DNA of 64,000 nucleotides. It comes from Candidatus Zipacnadia bacterium (lineage in GTDB: Bacteria; Armatimonadota; Zipacnadia; Zipacnadales; UBA5352). The notes below the pieces were generated by a model. The model saw nothing but the letters and a program-made list of their open reading frames with translations, ran no database searches and was not told the origin of the DNA. The position numbers were made by a program, and so were the translations under genes. Location: assembly GCA_029821735.1 (NCBI GenBank), contig JALGSU010000038.1, positions 124,001 to 188,000 of the forward strand. Direction: 5' to 3'. Shown one piece after another: positions 50,029-60,900 of this stretch (the stretch's first letter is position 1; every line of letters begins with the position of its first letter).

Positions 50029-53000
50029 CGAGGAGCGGACATACGAGCTCTATCTCGACAACGTCGTCCTCCGCCCCGGCGAGCGCTGGCCATGGCCCGG
50101 CGCGAACGACGCTCGCTTCGTCGAGGGCGCCCTCGAGACCGCCCCCGTCAACCGGGCCGTCGACTTCACCGGCGTGCGGCGCGTCAGCTTCAATGGGGCC
50201 TCCGAGGGCACGCTCACCGGTGGCGCTTTCCACCCCGACCCGAATGCCGCGCACTGGGGCCCGCAGGCCGGTACTCTCGAGATGTGGATCAAGCCCCACT
50301 GGGCCGGCGACGATGGCGCTGAGCACGAACTCTTCTACGCCAAAGCGTGCGGGCACTCGATGCAGTCGCGCCTGCGCAAGCTGGCCGATGGCAACCTGGA
50401 GTTCACTATCTCCGACGCCGACCGCCTCTACCACACCATCACCGGCCCCGCGGCTCTGCAGTCCGAGACCTGGCACCATCTCGCCGTCACCTGGGACTTC
50501 CCGCGCGCGCAGTTGCAGCTCTTCGTGGACGGTCAGCGCGTCGCCGCCGAGGGCCCAGGAGACAAGCCGTGGGCCTGGACACTCGACCCGAAAGACCCGA
50601 ACCGCGACACTGGTCGCGGCATCACCGATGACGACCGGCGCAGCATCCCGATGCAGGCGACGCTCGGCGGCGATGACAAGTATCAGCGCCCCGCCGACGC
50701 CGTGATCGACGAGTTCCGCGTCTCCAGCGTCGCTCGCTACCAGCGCAACTTCGACCCGGCGCGCACCGAACTGCCCGCCGACGAGAACACCCGCGTCCTC
50801 TTCCACTTCGAGGGCGAGACCGACGGGCTGCACTATGGCGATGACCAGTTCGTTGACGGCTACTTCTGCCATGAGCTCCCGCCCCTGCGCGCCGAAGCCA
50901 CTATCGAACGCCTCGACGGCGACCAGATCACCCGGCTCACCGCGGCAGTCGCCGGCCCTGGCGTCGATGACCTGTTCGAGCAAAACCAGTCCGAGAATGT
51001 GATGCAGGTTCTGCGCCCCGTCAAGCAACTGCCCGACCCGCGTTTCATCGAGTATCGTGTGCGGACAATCGAGGCCACCGTCGCCGGCGACGCCGAGCCG
51101 TTGACGGTGCAGGTCGAGGGCGACCTGTCGCCGCTGATGCTGTGGGAGACCTACCAGCGCGCCGATGGCGGAAGCGGTGAGACCACACTGCTCCCGCGCT
51201 GGCGAGCCAACGACAACGTCATCCCCTTCACTGCTGAGGACCTGCGGGCGACGCTGGCGCCGGGCATCGAGAGCGACGCCGAGCGGGCGCTCGAAATATT
51301 TCGCTACGTGGTCAAGTGCACGAACTACTTCGACGCGCACTACTGCGAAAGCCACCGCGACAATCTGCGCAAGCGCGTGTCCTATCGGCTCATCAAGGAC
51401 CTCAACATCTACCCATTCGACCAGTGCGGTCCGCTCAATCACGTCGCCCGCAAGCTCTTCCTCGAATGTGGCATCAGCTCCAACAACTGCTCGGGCACGC
51501 ACCACCAGTTCGAGCAGGCCTTCTACGATGGCAGCCTCCGGCTCTTCGACCTGTCGCCGCGCAAGTTCTGGCTCGGCCGCGACAACGAGACGGTCGTCGC
51601 TCTCAGGGACATCTACGATGACCCGTGGATCAAAGTGCGCGAGGGCGAGACCATTATGGCCTACATCCCCGGGCGCACCAGCCGGGCGACGCTTGGCGGA
51701 GCCACCGTCCCACACCGCATAGACCTGCCGCTTCGCCCGGGGGAACGTGTCGGCATTGGCTGGCACAACGAGGGCCGCTGGTCCGAACTTGGCGATGAGC
51801 GTCAGCGGATCCCGCTGGCCAAGATCCCCCCGATGTATGGCAATGGCGCCATCGTCTTCGAGCCCACTGGCGCTGGCGATGCCGCCGCCCTCGACAACGT
51901 TGTCGTCGAAGCGCCCGGAGCATTCCATGCGGATGATCTCCACGCCGGCGCCGCGCTGACCTACCAGCTCACCTGCCCATATCTGCTCTCGTCGGCGACG
52001 CTGTCGGCAGCGTACTCGTCCGAGCAGGCTGACGCGCTCAGCGTCGCGATCTCGTTCGATGAGGGCGCTCAGTGGACTGAACTCTGGCGCAGCGACGCCC
52101 GCGAGGGTCGCATCGACCTCGACCTGTCTGACGGGGTCATGGCGCGATACGACTACTGGCTGAAGATCGAGATGGCCGCCAGTTCGATGGCGAAGGTCAC
52201 TGATCTGCAGGTGCGCACCACGCTCATCAACTCGCCGCTGTCATTGCCGGGCGAGTTGCGCACGGGCGAAAACACGCTCACCTTCGCAGCCGGTCCGGCA
52301 ACCGAGCCGATCACTGCGAGCCTGGCCTGGATCGAGCGGCACCAGTCCGATCTCGGCGTTGCGCTCGGTGGCATCGGCTACTACAACATGGACGATGACA
52401 ACCGCCGCGATCTGTTCGTGTGCGCGCCGGATGCGACTACCCCGGTGACTGTCACGCTGATGGGCCGGGCGATCGATGGCGAGGTCTCACTCGTCGGTCT
52501 GCCCGAAAACTGGCTTGTTGGCGAGGGCGTTCGCAGCGTGAGCCTGGCCGACGGCAACGCCGACGCGACCGTCGAGTTCACGGTGAGCGCGGCCGGCGCC
52601 TCCGAGGGCGAGATCGTGCCCTTCGAGGTCGTCATCCGCGAAGCCGACGCCGAGCGCCGCGTCTGGGCACAGCTTCTGGTCACCACCACCGCGCTAATCA
52701 GCGAGACCGAAGTCGCTCAGGCGACCGGTGACGTCATCGCAGTCGAAGATGCCGCCGCCAGTGGCGCGAGCATCATGAGCTTTGCCGGGGACGGCGAGTT
52801 GACCTTCGATGCAGACGCGCCCGCCGATGGCAGCTATGCGCTCTGGGTGCGCGCCCGTCGCGACGACGGTACCAGCAGCCGCCTCGGGCTGACCGTCGAC
52901 GGCGAGGAGCGCGACCTCCGCTTCACCGCCATGATAGGCTTCAGCGACTGGGACACACCCCGTCGAGCCCACGCGAAGATGTTCGCCCACTACGGCGAAG

Positions 53001-53194
53001 CCTTTGGCCACTGGAACTGGCACCGCGTGCCGAATGTCGAGCTGACGCAGGGCACGCACACCGTGTCGCTCTCCTGCACCACCGGCGCGCAGCTCGACGC
53101 CGTAATGATCGTGCCGCAGAACCCGGCGGTGGACCGGGCCACCATGAACCTGATGCACAACTGGAATTTCGCGCCCTGGTATCGGCCACTATAG
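49865..53194 (+). CDS. Giant secreted LamG/transglutaminase-like protein, main piece
   Basis: A LamG domain (GTLEMWIKPHWAGD, then TWHHLAVTWDFPRAQLQLFVDGQ) is followed by a region with a transglutaminase-like Cys-His-Asp order: FDQCGPLNHVARKLFLECGI, GTHHQFEQAFYDG, LRLFDLSPRKFW. Next are beta-sandwich modules and a C-terminal carbohydrate-binding-like domain (ADGSYALWVRARRDDGT, then THTVSLSCTTGAQLDAVMIVP). The same transglutaminase-like arrangement occurs in the 58 kb protein. Function unknown; enzymatic activity is not shown. Confidence 0.65.
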   Translation, partial: DYAVQPRWVTVELAQGHFVQMSERGTFSPEVARANVVFRVRPYCGAADDGTPPTDEERTYELYLDNVVLRPGERWPWPGANDARFVEGALETAPVNRAVDFTGVRRVSFNGASEGTLTGGAFHPDPNAAHWGPQAGTLEMWIKPHWAGDDGAEHELFYAKACGHSMQSRLRKLADGNLEFTISDADRLYHTITGPAALQSETWHHLAVTWDFPRAQLQLFVDGQRVAAEGPGDKPWAWTLDPKDPNRDTGRGITDDDRRSIPMQATLGGDDKYQRPADAVIDEFRVSSVARYQRNFDPARTELPADENTRVLFHFEGETDGLHYGDDQFVDGYFCHELPPLRAEATIERLDGDQITRLTAAVAGPGVDDLFEQNQSENVMQVLRPVKQLPDPRFIEYRVRTIEATVAGDAEPLTVQVEGDLSPLMLWETYQRADGGSGETTLLPRWRANDNVIPFTAEDLRATLAPGIESDAERALEIFRYVVKCTNYFDAHYCESHRDNLRKRVSYRLIKDLNIYPFDQCGPLNHVARKLFLECGISSNNCSGTHHQFEQAFYDGSLRLFDLSPRKFWLGRDNETVVALRDIYDDPWIKVREGETIMAYIPGRTSRATLGGATVPHRIDLPLRPGERVGIGWHNEGRWSELGDERQRIPLAKIPPMYGNGAIVFEPTGAGDAAALDNVVVEAPGAFHADDLHAGAALTYQLTCPYLLSSATLSAAYSSEQADALSVAISFDEGAQWTELWRSDAREGRIDLDLSDGVMARYDYWLKIEMAASSMAKVTDLQVRTTLINSPLSLPGELRTGENTLTFAAGPATEPITASLAWIERHQSDLGVALGGIGYYNMDDDNRRDLFVCAPDATTPVTVTLMGRAIDGEVSLVGLPENWLVGEGVRSVSLADGNADATVEFTVSAAGASEGEIVPFEVVIREADAERRVWAQLLVTTTALISETEVAQATGDVIAVEDAAASGASIMSFAGDGELTFDADAPADGSYALWVRARRDDGTSSRLGLTVDGEERDLRFTAMIGFSDWDTPRRAHAKMFAHYGEAFGHWNWHRVPNVELTQGTHTVSLSCTTGAQLDAVMIVPQNPAVDRATMNLMHNWNFAPWYRPL

Positions 53195-53205
53195 GAGGCG
53201 AGACT

Positions 53206-54153
53206 ATGCAGCGGAGAGACTTCTTCGGAGCCCTCGCGGCGATGGGCCTTGGTGGTCTGGCCGCCGGCGAGATGTTTGCCGATGACGCCCCGGATCCCAC
53301 GGAGACGCTCCTGCGCCGGCCGTTCAGACCCGGTGGCCCGGAGCTGTCAATCATCGGCTTCGGTGGGCTGTTGCTGCGAGGCATGCAGCCCGACCACGCG
53401 AACGGGCTGGTGGGTTGGGCGGTTGACAGGGGATGCAACTACTTCGACATCGCGCCGAGCTACGGGGACTCAATCGACCTCCTCGGCCCCGCGCTCGAGC
53501 CCTACCGCGACGATTGCTTCCTCGCGTGCAAGACCACCAAACGCGATGCGACCGGCGCGCGTGAGGAGCTCGAAGATTCCCTCGCGAAGCTGCGCACCGA
53601 CCACGTCGACCTGTACCAGATTCACGCGCTGACCTCGATGGATGACGTGGCGCAGGTGATGGCCCCGGGCGGTGCGCTCGAGACCTTTGCCGCTGCGCGC
53701 GAGGAGGGCAAGGTCGGCGCCATCGGCTTCTCCGCCCACAGCGAAGAGGCGGCGCTCGCGGCCATGGACCAGTTCGCTTTCGACAGCGTGCTCTTTCCGC
53801 TCAACTGCGTATGCATTGAGCGCGGCAACTTCGGCCCCGCGCTGATGGCGAAGGCCGCCGAGCAGAACGTCGCGATGCTCGCCATCAAGGGCCTCGCCTG
53901 GACCCCCGTCCCCAAGGGCGAGGACAAGCCCTATCCGAACTGCTGGTACCGCCCGATCCACGATCCAAACATGTCCAGGCTGTCGCTGACCTACACGCTG
54001 GACCTGCCCGTAACTGCGGCCGTCTCGCCAGCCGCCGCCAGCCTGTTCGTGCTCGCCATGCAGATCGGCCTGCGCTACCGGCCACTGAGCGACGACGAGC
54101 GCGCGCGCCTCATCGCGGCGACCGAAGGCGTCACGCCCATCTTCCCACACTGA
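53206..54153 (+). CDS. Tat-exported aldo/keto reductase
   Basis: 315 residues; ATG follows AGGAGG. A Tat signal is obvious: QRRDFFGALAAMGLGGLAAG. Aldo/keto reductase tetrad residues: Asp and Tyr in YFDIAPSYGDS, Lys in LACKTTKRD, His in DLYQIHALTS. Tat export implies a folded, cofactor-bearing periplasmic enzyme, as for other Planctomycetota-type secreted AKRs. Probably acts on sugar-derived products. Follows the 49.2 kb gene by 11 bases. Confidence 0.9.
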   Translation: MQRRDFFGALAAMGLGGLAAGEMFADDAPDPTETLLRRPFRPGGPELSIIGFGGLLLRGMQPDHANGLVGWAVDRGCNYFDIAPSYGDSIDLLGPALEPYRDDCFLACKTTKRDATGAREELEDSLAKLRTDHVDLYQIHALTSMDDVAQVMAPGGALETFAAAREEGKVGAIGFSAHSEEAALAAMDQFAFDSVLFPLNCVCIERGNFGPALMAKAAEQNVAMLAIKGLAWTPVPKGEDKPYPNCWYRPIHDPNMSRLSLTYTLDLPVTAAVSPAAASLFVLAMQIGLRYRPLSDDERARLIAATEGVTPIFPH

Positions 54154-54174
54154 TCGCCCTGGCGCTGGTGGCCG

Positions 54175-57100
54175 TCACTCCGCCGCCGGCGCCAGGTAGA
54201 CGCGGTCCAGGTGCCCGCCGACTTCGCGGTCGCTGACACGTAGCGTATGCCTGCCCGCCGCCAGCTCCCACACCGGCCCGGTGATCCACTCCCACGTCAG
54301 CAGATTCTCGTCATTGCCCACCATCAGGTCTTCGCCGTCATCCATGCGCGCCCACATCGAATTCCCCCCGCGGTCGATCCACCACACTCGCACGCTCAGC
54401 CGGTACTTCCCTGCCTCCGCCAGTTCGAACTCGAAGACCGCAGCTCCATTGTCGTTACTCCCGGCCTCCACCGGAGCCGGTGTGAAGTCCGTTGGCCGCA
54501 CCGTGCCCACGCATGCGCCGCCCGATCCACCCCGGTCCTCGAGTCGCTCGAAGGACCCCGTGAGTCGCGCAGCGTCTTCGGCCTCAGCCCCGAACGACCG
54601 GCCCGCCGGCGCCGACACCACCGGGATCATGAAGCGGGCATCGCCGTCAGCCGCGCTCAGTGTGATCGCCGCCATCCCCGCTGTCACGTCGCCGCCCGGC
54701 GTGAACGCCACCGTCACACTGGCCTCCGCGCCCGGCTCGATGCTCACCGGGCTGCCGCCGACCGTTGCCTGCACGCCCTCGGGTGCTGTCACCGCGGCGC
54801 TGACGGTCATGGCCTGCTCGCGCGCATTTCGCAGGTGCAGCGTCACCGTCTCCGGCTCACCAGCAAGCCTCACTCCGCGCCGGTCGGGGCGCACGATCAG
54901 CCCGATCCTCGCCTGGTGCTGCAGCGGCGTTGCATACCAGTCTCGCTCCGGGTCAACCGCCGAATACTCGCGGTCGGCCCATATGCTCAAGCGCTCAACC
55001 GGCACATCTCCGAGCGCCGCGCGCGTGGCCTCGATGTAGTCGAGCACATCCAGCGCCAGTCGCGAGCCGCTCCCGAGATTGAAGCCGGTGCCCCAGCGCG
55101 CGTGGGATGCGATGATGCCGCCCGATCCGTCCACCTCGCCGCGCTGCCACGCGTCCAGTGCATTGATGCCACTGTGCGCGCGACTTCGCACACGCGTGAC
55201 TGCCGAGGTCGCATCGCGCAGACCGTGCGGATCGCCAGGCCCGTCCAGCGCGAGTTCCGCGCGGGGCACTATCCCCGTCCGTAGCGGCACGATCGGGCCG
55301 TTGGCGCGGATCTGCAGCGCTCCCCGCAGCGCCGGCGCGGGATTGCCGCCACGGTTGTAACGCGCCTTGCCGAACTCCGCGTGCCCCAGCGGGAACACCT
55401 TGTAGTTGTGCGCGTCGATCGCCTCACCCGTCTCGATGTGGTAGCACCGATAGCCGTCATGCTCCTTCGGCACCGTCTCCCAGAAGCTCACGCACCTGCG
55501 CAGCGGTTCGAGATATTTCTCGTCGCCCGTCAGGTCATACATCAGGCAAAGCGCGTCGCTCGCGTACCGGACCGCGGTCGTGGTCGGGTGAGCGGGCTCC
55601 CAGTCGCGGGCCCATGCCGGCTCGCCGTCGGGCGTGTACTGCTCGCACCACGAGAACGTGGGTGGCGGAAGCTGTGCGCCGATGAGGAACTCGCCCGCCC
55701 GCAGCAGCGAGTCGAGGAAGCGCTGCTCGCCCGTCATCTGATACATCAGCAGCATTGATCGCATGCCCCACAGCGTCGTGCCGTCATTGAGCGTGCTGTA
55801 GGAGCTGTAGCCCGCGTCAGGCTGTTTCGTGATGGAGTTAAAGCCCAGCGGCCAGGACCCGTCCGCGTTCTGAGCGAGGATCACAAACTCCCCGCCCTTC
55901 TTCGCCGCCTCGATGAAGCGCTCGTCCCCGGTGACCCTATACAGGTAGGCCAAAAACCGGATCGGGTCGGCCTGCGTCCCCTCCTGAATCTCGCCGTGCC
56001 CGGCGGACACTGGTTTGTAGCCATCCGGCTGCACGATGTAACCCTGCACCCACGCGCCTGCCTCGTCCTGCACCTTGATCAGCATCTCGCCCGCCTGCAG
56101 CGCCGATCGCAGGTAGCGCTCATCGCCCAGCACTTCCCAGCCGCGCAGCATCGCCGCCACAGTCCACCGCGCCGTGTACTCGTCCTCCGCGAGGATCGAG
56201 TACGTGCCCGGCGACTCCGTCGACGTCAGAGTCGGCCAGTCCAGCGCCGCCTGCCAGCCCCCGCCGATCTGCAGCGCGATCGCCTGATCCAGCCACGCAC
56301 GCGCCAGATCCTCCGCCCGCATCAACTCGGCCTGATCCACCTCGGCTTGTGCAGCCTCGGCCGTCACGGGTGCCAGACGATCCTCGGCCACGCACCGATC
56401 GGTGATCCGCATCTCGTCGACCAGCGCATCCAACTCGTGATGCAGGTCGGCGAAATACCCGCCGCCCAGATACACCTTCTTGCACGGGATTACCATGCCG
56501 TCCTCGAGCGGCGGATCGAAGAGCGCGGTGGCTCCCTTCCCATCCACCGTCAGCCACGCCCTGCCGCCGTCGGCCCGGTCCCACGAAATCAGGAAGTGAT
56601 GCCACGCTTCCGGGTCCAGCTCCGTGCAGGGCATCACTAGCGTGGTGCGCGCGGCCCCCGCGCTCACGTCCGGCCAGATATGCGAGTACCATCCGCGCCA
56701 CGAGGTATCAACCGCCAGCTCGATTACCTGCGGCTGTGCGAGCTTGCGCAGAATCAGGTTGAAGCCTGGCCGGTCGGGATATCCCTCGAAGCCTTCGCAG
56801 AAGACGCACGCCATCACCGCCGCCTCGCCGTCCGCCCAGATATTCTGGCCCTCGGGGCTGCGCGCCCAGAACTCCAGCGTGCCCTTGCTCATGTCGCAGT
56901 TCGACGCACCCGTGTAGATCAACGGCGGTGTCCCGTCCGCGATGCGCACACCACCACCGAATCGCCCCGGCACATCCGCCGCGCACCGCCCGCCCGCAGC
57001 CCGCACGTCGCGCCGGGCGTAGTCGGCGTCATTGCTCTCGTCGCTGTCAAAACTCGCCAGCAGACTGGTATCTCGGTCCCGCGCAAACGGGGCGTCAGGC

Positions 57101-57840
57101 ACCCGCGCCAACTCCACGCCCTCCTGGTTCGCCACCACCTCTGCCGCCAGCTCCTCGGGCGTCAGGCGCCTCGCCTGTCCACTCGCGAACAGCGCGGTCA
57201 CTTCCCCCGCGTTCAGCGCCCGGTGCCAGATGGCCAGATCGTCGATGTCGCCAGTCAGCCCACCGTTTCCGCCCGCACCCACCAGGAAGTTCGTCAGCCC
57301 CTCGTAGGTGATTGCCCCGGTGCGCTCCACCTCGCGCACGATCTCACCATCGAGGTAGAGAACCGATTGCGCGCCATCGTAGGTAACCGCCACATGATGC
57401 CACTGGTGCGTGGGCGCCTCACCACCGTTGGGGTTGGCCACAGTGCCGCCCGCCTCGACCATGAAGCGCACTCCCCGATGGTACATGAGCAGGCGGTAGC
57501 CCTGGTTGTCGTCACCCCAGCCCGACCCGGCATCGACGAGCTGCTGATACGCCCCCGGCTTGGTGCGCCGCGCCCAGATGCTGATCGTCATCGCGTCGGT
57601 CGGCCGAAGCACCTCAGCCAACTCGCAGCTCGCGCGCGCCCCGTCGCCGTCGAATCGCAGCGCCGGGCCGAGTTTGCTCTCCACCCATTGCGTCCCATCA
57701 AGCGTCAGTTCCAGACCCGCCACCACGTCCACTGTTACGTCGCCCTGCCCCTCGTCCATCGGCCAGTGGACAGCGGGCCCTTGGGCGAAGGTCGCGGTCG
57801 TCAGTAGCAGAACGCTCGCAACAGCAAGTCCCGATCGCAT
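54175..57840 (-). CDS. Secreted PL10-like pectate lyase with LamG and carbohydrate-binding modules
   Basis: 1,221 residues from ATG 57840, which follows GAGGGGAG and begins a signal peptide (RSGLAVASVLLLTTATFAQG); the open frame to 58023 is overlap. Two LamG domains: GLELTLDGTQWV...RPTDAMTISIWARR (~25-215) and LEFWARSPEGQNIW...DPEAWHHFLISWDRA (~310-500). The alpha-barrel has WVQGYIVQPDGYKPVSAG, GSWPLGFNSITKQPDAGY and FSWCEQYTPDGEPAWARDWEPAH, the last like the PL10 pattern. A C-terminal domain (FGAEAEDAARLTGSF to HLDRVYLAPAAE) is CBM-like. Likely cleaves pectate or another uronan by elimination; specificity is inferred. Confidence 0.75.
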   Translation of the reverse strand: MRSGLAVASVLLLTTATFAQGPAVHWPMDEGQGDVTVDVVAGLELTLDGTQWVESKLGPALRFDGDGARASCELAEVLRPTDAMTISIWARRTKPGAYQQLVDAGSGWGDDNQGYRLLMYHRGVRFMVEAGGTVANPNGGEAPTHQWHHVAVTYDGAQSVLYLDGEIVREVERTGAITYEGLTNFLVGAGGNGGLTGDIDDLAIWHRALNAGEVTALFASGQARRLTPEELAAEVVANQEGVELARVPDAPFARDRDTSLLASFDSDESNDADYARRDVRAAGGRCAADVPGRFGGGVRIADGTPPLIYTGASNCDMSKGTLEFWARSPEGQNIWADGEAAVMACVFCEGFEGYPDRPGFNLILRKLAQPQVIELAVDTSWRGWYSHIWPDVSAGAARTTLVMPCTELDPEAWHHFLISWDRADGGRAWLTVDGKGATALFDPPLEDGMVIPCKKVYLGGGYFADLHHELDALVDEMRITDRCVAEDRLAPVTAEAAQAEVDQAELMRAEDLARAWLDQAIALQIGGGWQAALDWPTLTSTESPGTYSILAEDEYTARWTVAAMLRGWEVLGDERYLRSALQAGEMLIKVQDEAGAWVQGYIVQPDGYKPVSAGHGEIQEGTQADPIRFLAYLYRVTGDERFIEAAKKGGEFVILAQNADGSWPLGFNSITKQPDAGYSSYSTLNDGTTLWGMRSMLLMYQMTGEQRFLDSLLRAGEFLIGAQLPPPTFSWCEQYTPDGEPAWARDWEPAHPTTTAVRYASDALCLMYDLTGDEKYLEPLRRCVSFWETVPKEHDGYRCYHIETGEAIDAHNYKVFPLGHAEFGKARYNRGGNPAPALRGALQIRANGPIVPLRTGIVPRAELALDGPGDPHGLRDATSAVTRVRSRAHSGINALDAWQRGEVDGSGGIIASHARWGTGFNLGSGSRLALDVLDYIEATRAALGDVPVERLSIWADREYSAVDPERDWYATPLQHQARIGLIVRPDRRGVRLAGEPETVTLHLRNAREQAMTVSAAVTAPEGVQATVGGSPVSIEPGAEASVTVAFTPGGDVTAGMAAITLSAADGDARFMIPVVSAPAGRSFGAEAEDAARLTGSFERLEDRGGSGGACVGTVRPTDFTPAPVEAGSNDNGAAVFEFELAEAGKYRLSVRVWWIDRGGNSMWARMDDGEDLMVGNDENLLTWEWITGPVWELAAGRHTLRVSDREVGGHLDRVYLAPAAE

Positions 57841-57988
57841 CACAATGGCTCCCCTCAACGGTGGACTTGGGTCGTCCCCGGATTCGCGACGGGCTGCCCT
57901 TGCACCTGCAGGCTTGCGGGGGCTGTGTGGCGAAATGAGTCTTCTGCCGCAAGGTGCGGGCATGATCTGCGAGGAGACTGAGAATACC

Positions 57989-60900
57989 ATGTCGAGACGG
58001 ATTCCGATTGTTGTCATCGTCACACTCGTCTGCGCCTGCCTGGCTCCCGGCCAGATGCAGCGCTACACTGTCGCCCCCGAGAACTTCTCCTACGTCGAGG
58101 GCTTCGGCTACGTGATCAACATGAACCTTGGGGAGGATGGCTACAAGGAGGGCAACAAGCAGTCGCACCTGCGACTCTTCGAGGATGGCAAAGAACTCGG
58201 GCCCATCGACCACTTGCACCGCAACATCCTCGACAAGGGCGAGGGCCGCTACTCCCACTGGTCGCGCACTTCGCTGTTCATGTCCACCTCCGACAACTCC
58301 GACCCGCGCACCAATGGGCGCAAGTATGAGATCGCGTCTGACGCCTTCGAGACCGTTCCGGCTGCACTGGCGCCCGCCCCTGCCGCGGCGGCACCCGCTC
58401 CCGCAGCCCCTGCGGAGTTGCTCACCGATGAGCAGCTGCGGACCCTCAAGCGCTACCCGCTGGATGTGGATCGCATCAAACCTGAGCAGGGCTTCTGCTA
58501 CATAGCTTCGATGGACTTCGGCGAGGGCGGCTACGTGCAGGTGAAGCAGACCTCAGGTATCCGCATCCTAGAAGACGGCAAGCCTATAGGCCCGGTCGAT
58601 CACTCCCACGCGAACATCCGCGAGAAAGGCAACGGACGCTTCTCGCATTGGGGCGCGCAATCGCTCTACTTCTCCACCTCCGACAACTCCGACCCGCGCA
58701 CCAACGGGCGCACCTACGAAATCGTCTCGATCAACCCCGACAACGCGCTGGGAGGTATCACTGATCGCATGAGCGAGATTCAGACCCACACCGAGGTCAT
58801 AACATCCGCAAGTCACGAATACCGCGTCACCCTCGGCGGAGACCTGGACATGGACAACACCCTCACCCGTTCGCATGGGGGCATCTCCGTCGCCTTCCAG
58901 CCCAACATCTCGGTCACCATCGCCAACACCGGCGACACCACCGTCACCTGGCCCAAGCTCGTCGACAACGGCCGCGACTGGTCCAGCTATGAGACGCTGC
59001 TCGCCGACTTCACTCGCGGCGCCACCGATGACCAGGAGAAGGCTCTCTTCATCTGGCAGACCATGCGCGACAACCGCTACCACCAGATGCCGCTCTACCC
59101 CGATGACGAGTTCCACGACCCCGTGCGCATGTTCAACTCGTACGGCCTGCAGCTCTGCGATGACATGGGCTACGTCGGCTGCTCACTCTTCAAGAACGCC
59201 GGCCTCGGCAAGCCCAAGTATGACATCGACCCGACCTACTACTCCCTCTACGGGCACGTGCAGTGCGAGGCCGTCGTCGACAACAAGCTGCAGTTCCTCG
59301 ACATCGACCAGGACGTCTTCTACCTTGACCGCGAGGGCGAGACCCCTGTCAGCGGCGACGCAGTCGCCCGCGATCACGACCTGGTCCGCCGCGAAGTCCA
59401 CTACGGCCCCGTCTTCGGGAGCTGGAACTCCAGCGAGAGCGCTGCCGCGATCTTCGGCGATGACGACACTCGCGGCTTCATGGCCGTGCGCGGCCACGAG
59501 ATGCGCCACTCACTCCGCCCTGGCGAGCAGGTGCAGTTCCGCTGGGACAACGTGAACAAGTGGGTCGCCCTCAACGAGCAGTGGGACGGCAAGCCGGTCT
59601 TCTGGGCCAACTCGAAGTTCAGCTACACGCCCCGACTGGCGCTCGCCAACTACAAGGAGGGCATCGCTGCCGAGACTGACATAGTCGCACCGACCGCCGA
59701 CGGCGCAGAGCTGGCCGGCGGCTCAGCGGACGCGAAGCTCACGTACGCCTTCGAGATCCCCTGGGCAGTCTGCGGCGGCACAGTGCGCGCCGAGTTCGTC
59801 GGCCTCGGCGAGAACGATCGCTTTGCGCTGGACTTCTCGCGCGATGGCGAGAAAATGACGCGCATCTGGGAGGGTGGCGGCGAGGGCGTCGTCTCCGCTG
59901 AAGCGCCCATCGACGAGGCCCTCCAGCCGCGCAATAGTTCTGTGGCGTACAAGTACTTCGTGGTGGTATCGCTGGCGTCCGCCGACGCGGCCCGCGGTGC
60001 GAACCTCAAGTCCCTGAGCTTCGACACTGATGTGATGGCCGCCCCGCTTTCGCTCCCGCGCCTGCGCTGTGGCGAGAACGTCTTCGCCTATTCCGACCAG
60101 TCCGAGGGCGCCCGCGAAGTCACCATCACTCACGAGTGGCACGAAGTGCGCGGCTACCCGCGCCTGCCCGCCCCTGCCGAGCCCACATCGCCGCCAGACG
60201 GTGAGACCATCACCGACTCCATCGTGAACTTCGCCTGGCCCGCCGTCGAGAACGCGGGCGCCTACCACATCCAGGTCAGCAAGCGCGACGACTTCCGTGT
60301 GCCCTACCGCGTGACCTACGACGTCGTCATTAGTCAGCCCGAATGGTCCGTGCCATACACCGGCATGTTCGCCACTGACACGACCTACTACTGGCGCGTG
60401 CGCTCCCGCGACGTCAAGGGCGCTTGGGGTGACTGGGGTTCGACATGGACCTTCACCTGGCAGGGACCGCGCGTCCCGCTCAATGTCCGCGCCGAGATCG
60501 TCGGCGATGACATCGTCCTCCGCTGGGACCCCAACCCGCGCGGCGAGCGCCCCGTGTCATACGAGGTCTACGGTTCCAACGAGAAGGGTTTCTCGGTGCA
60601 TAAGACTGAGTACACCTCCTACCGGCGCGGCACCGTACCGGCGAACTTCCTCGCCGATACCACCGACACATCGATGCTCGTCGTCTCACCCGATCCGACC
60701 CACGAGAACATGAACCAGTGCTACTACCGGGTCGTAGCGGTCGACGCGAACGGCACCCAGAGCATCTGCTCGGACTTCGCCGAGATGCCCCACCCGCACA
60801 TCTTCTCCCGCCCGCCCACCGAGGCGACCGTGGGCCAGGAGCTCACCTACCAGCCCGGCGTCATCTCCTCGCTTGGCGACGTGCAGCATCGCACCGGTCA

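Noticed and set aside
54100..54200. Inverted repeat between the Tat-exported reductase and PL10-like genes as terminator
   Set aside because: Arms of 7-8 bases are separated by over 20 bases with no T run, and part of it is inside the PL10-like coding end.
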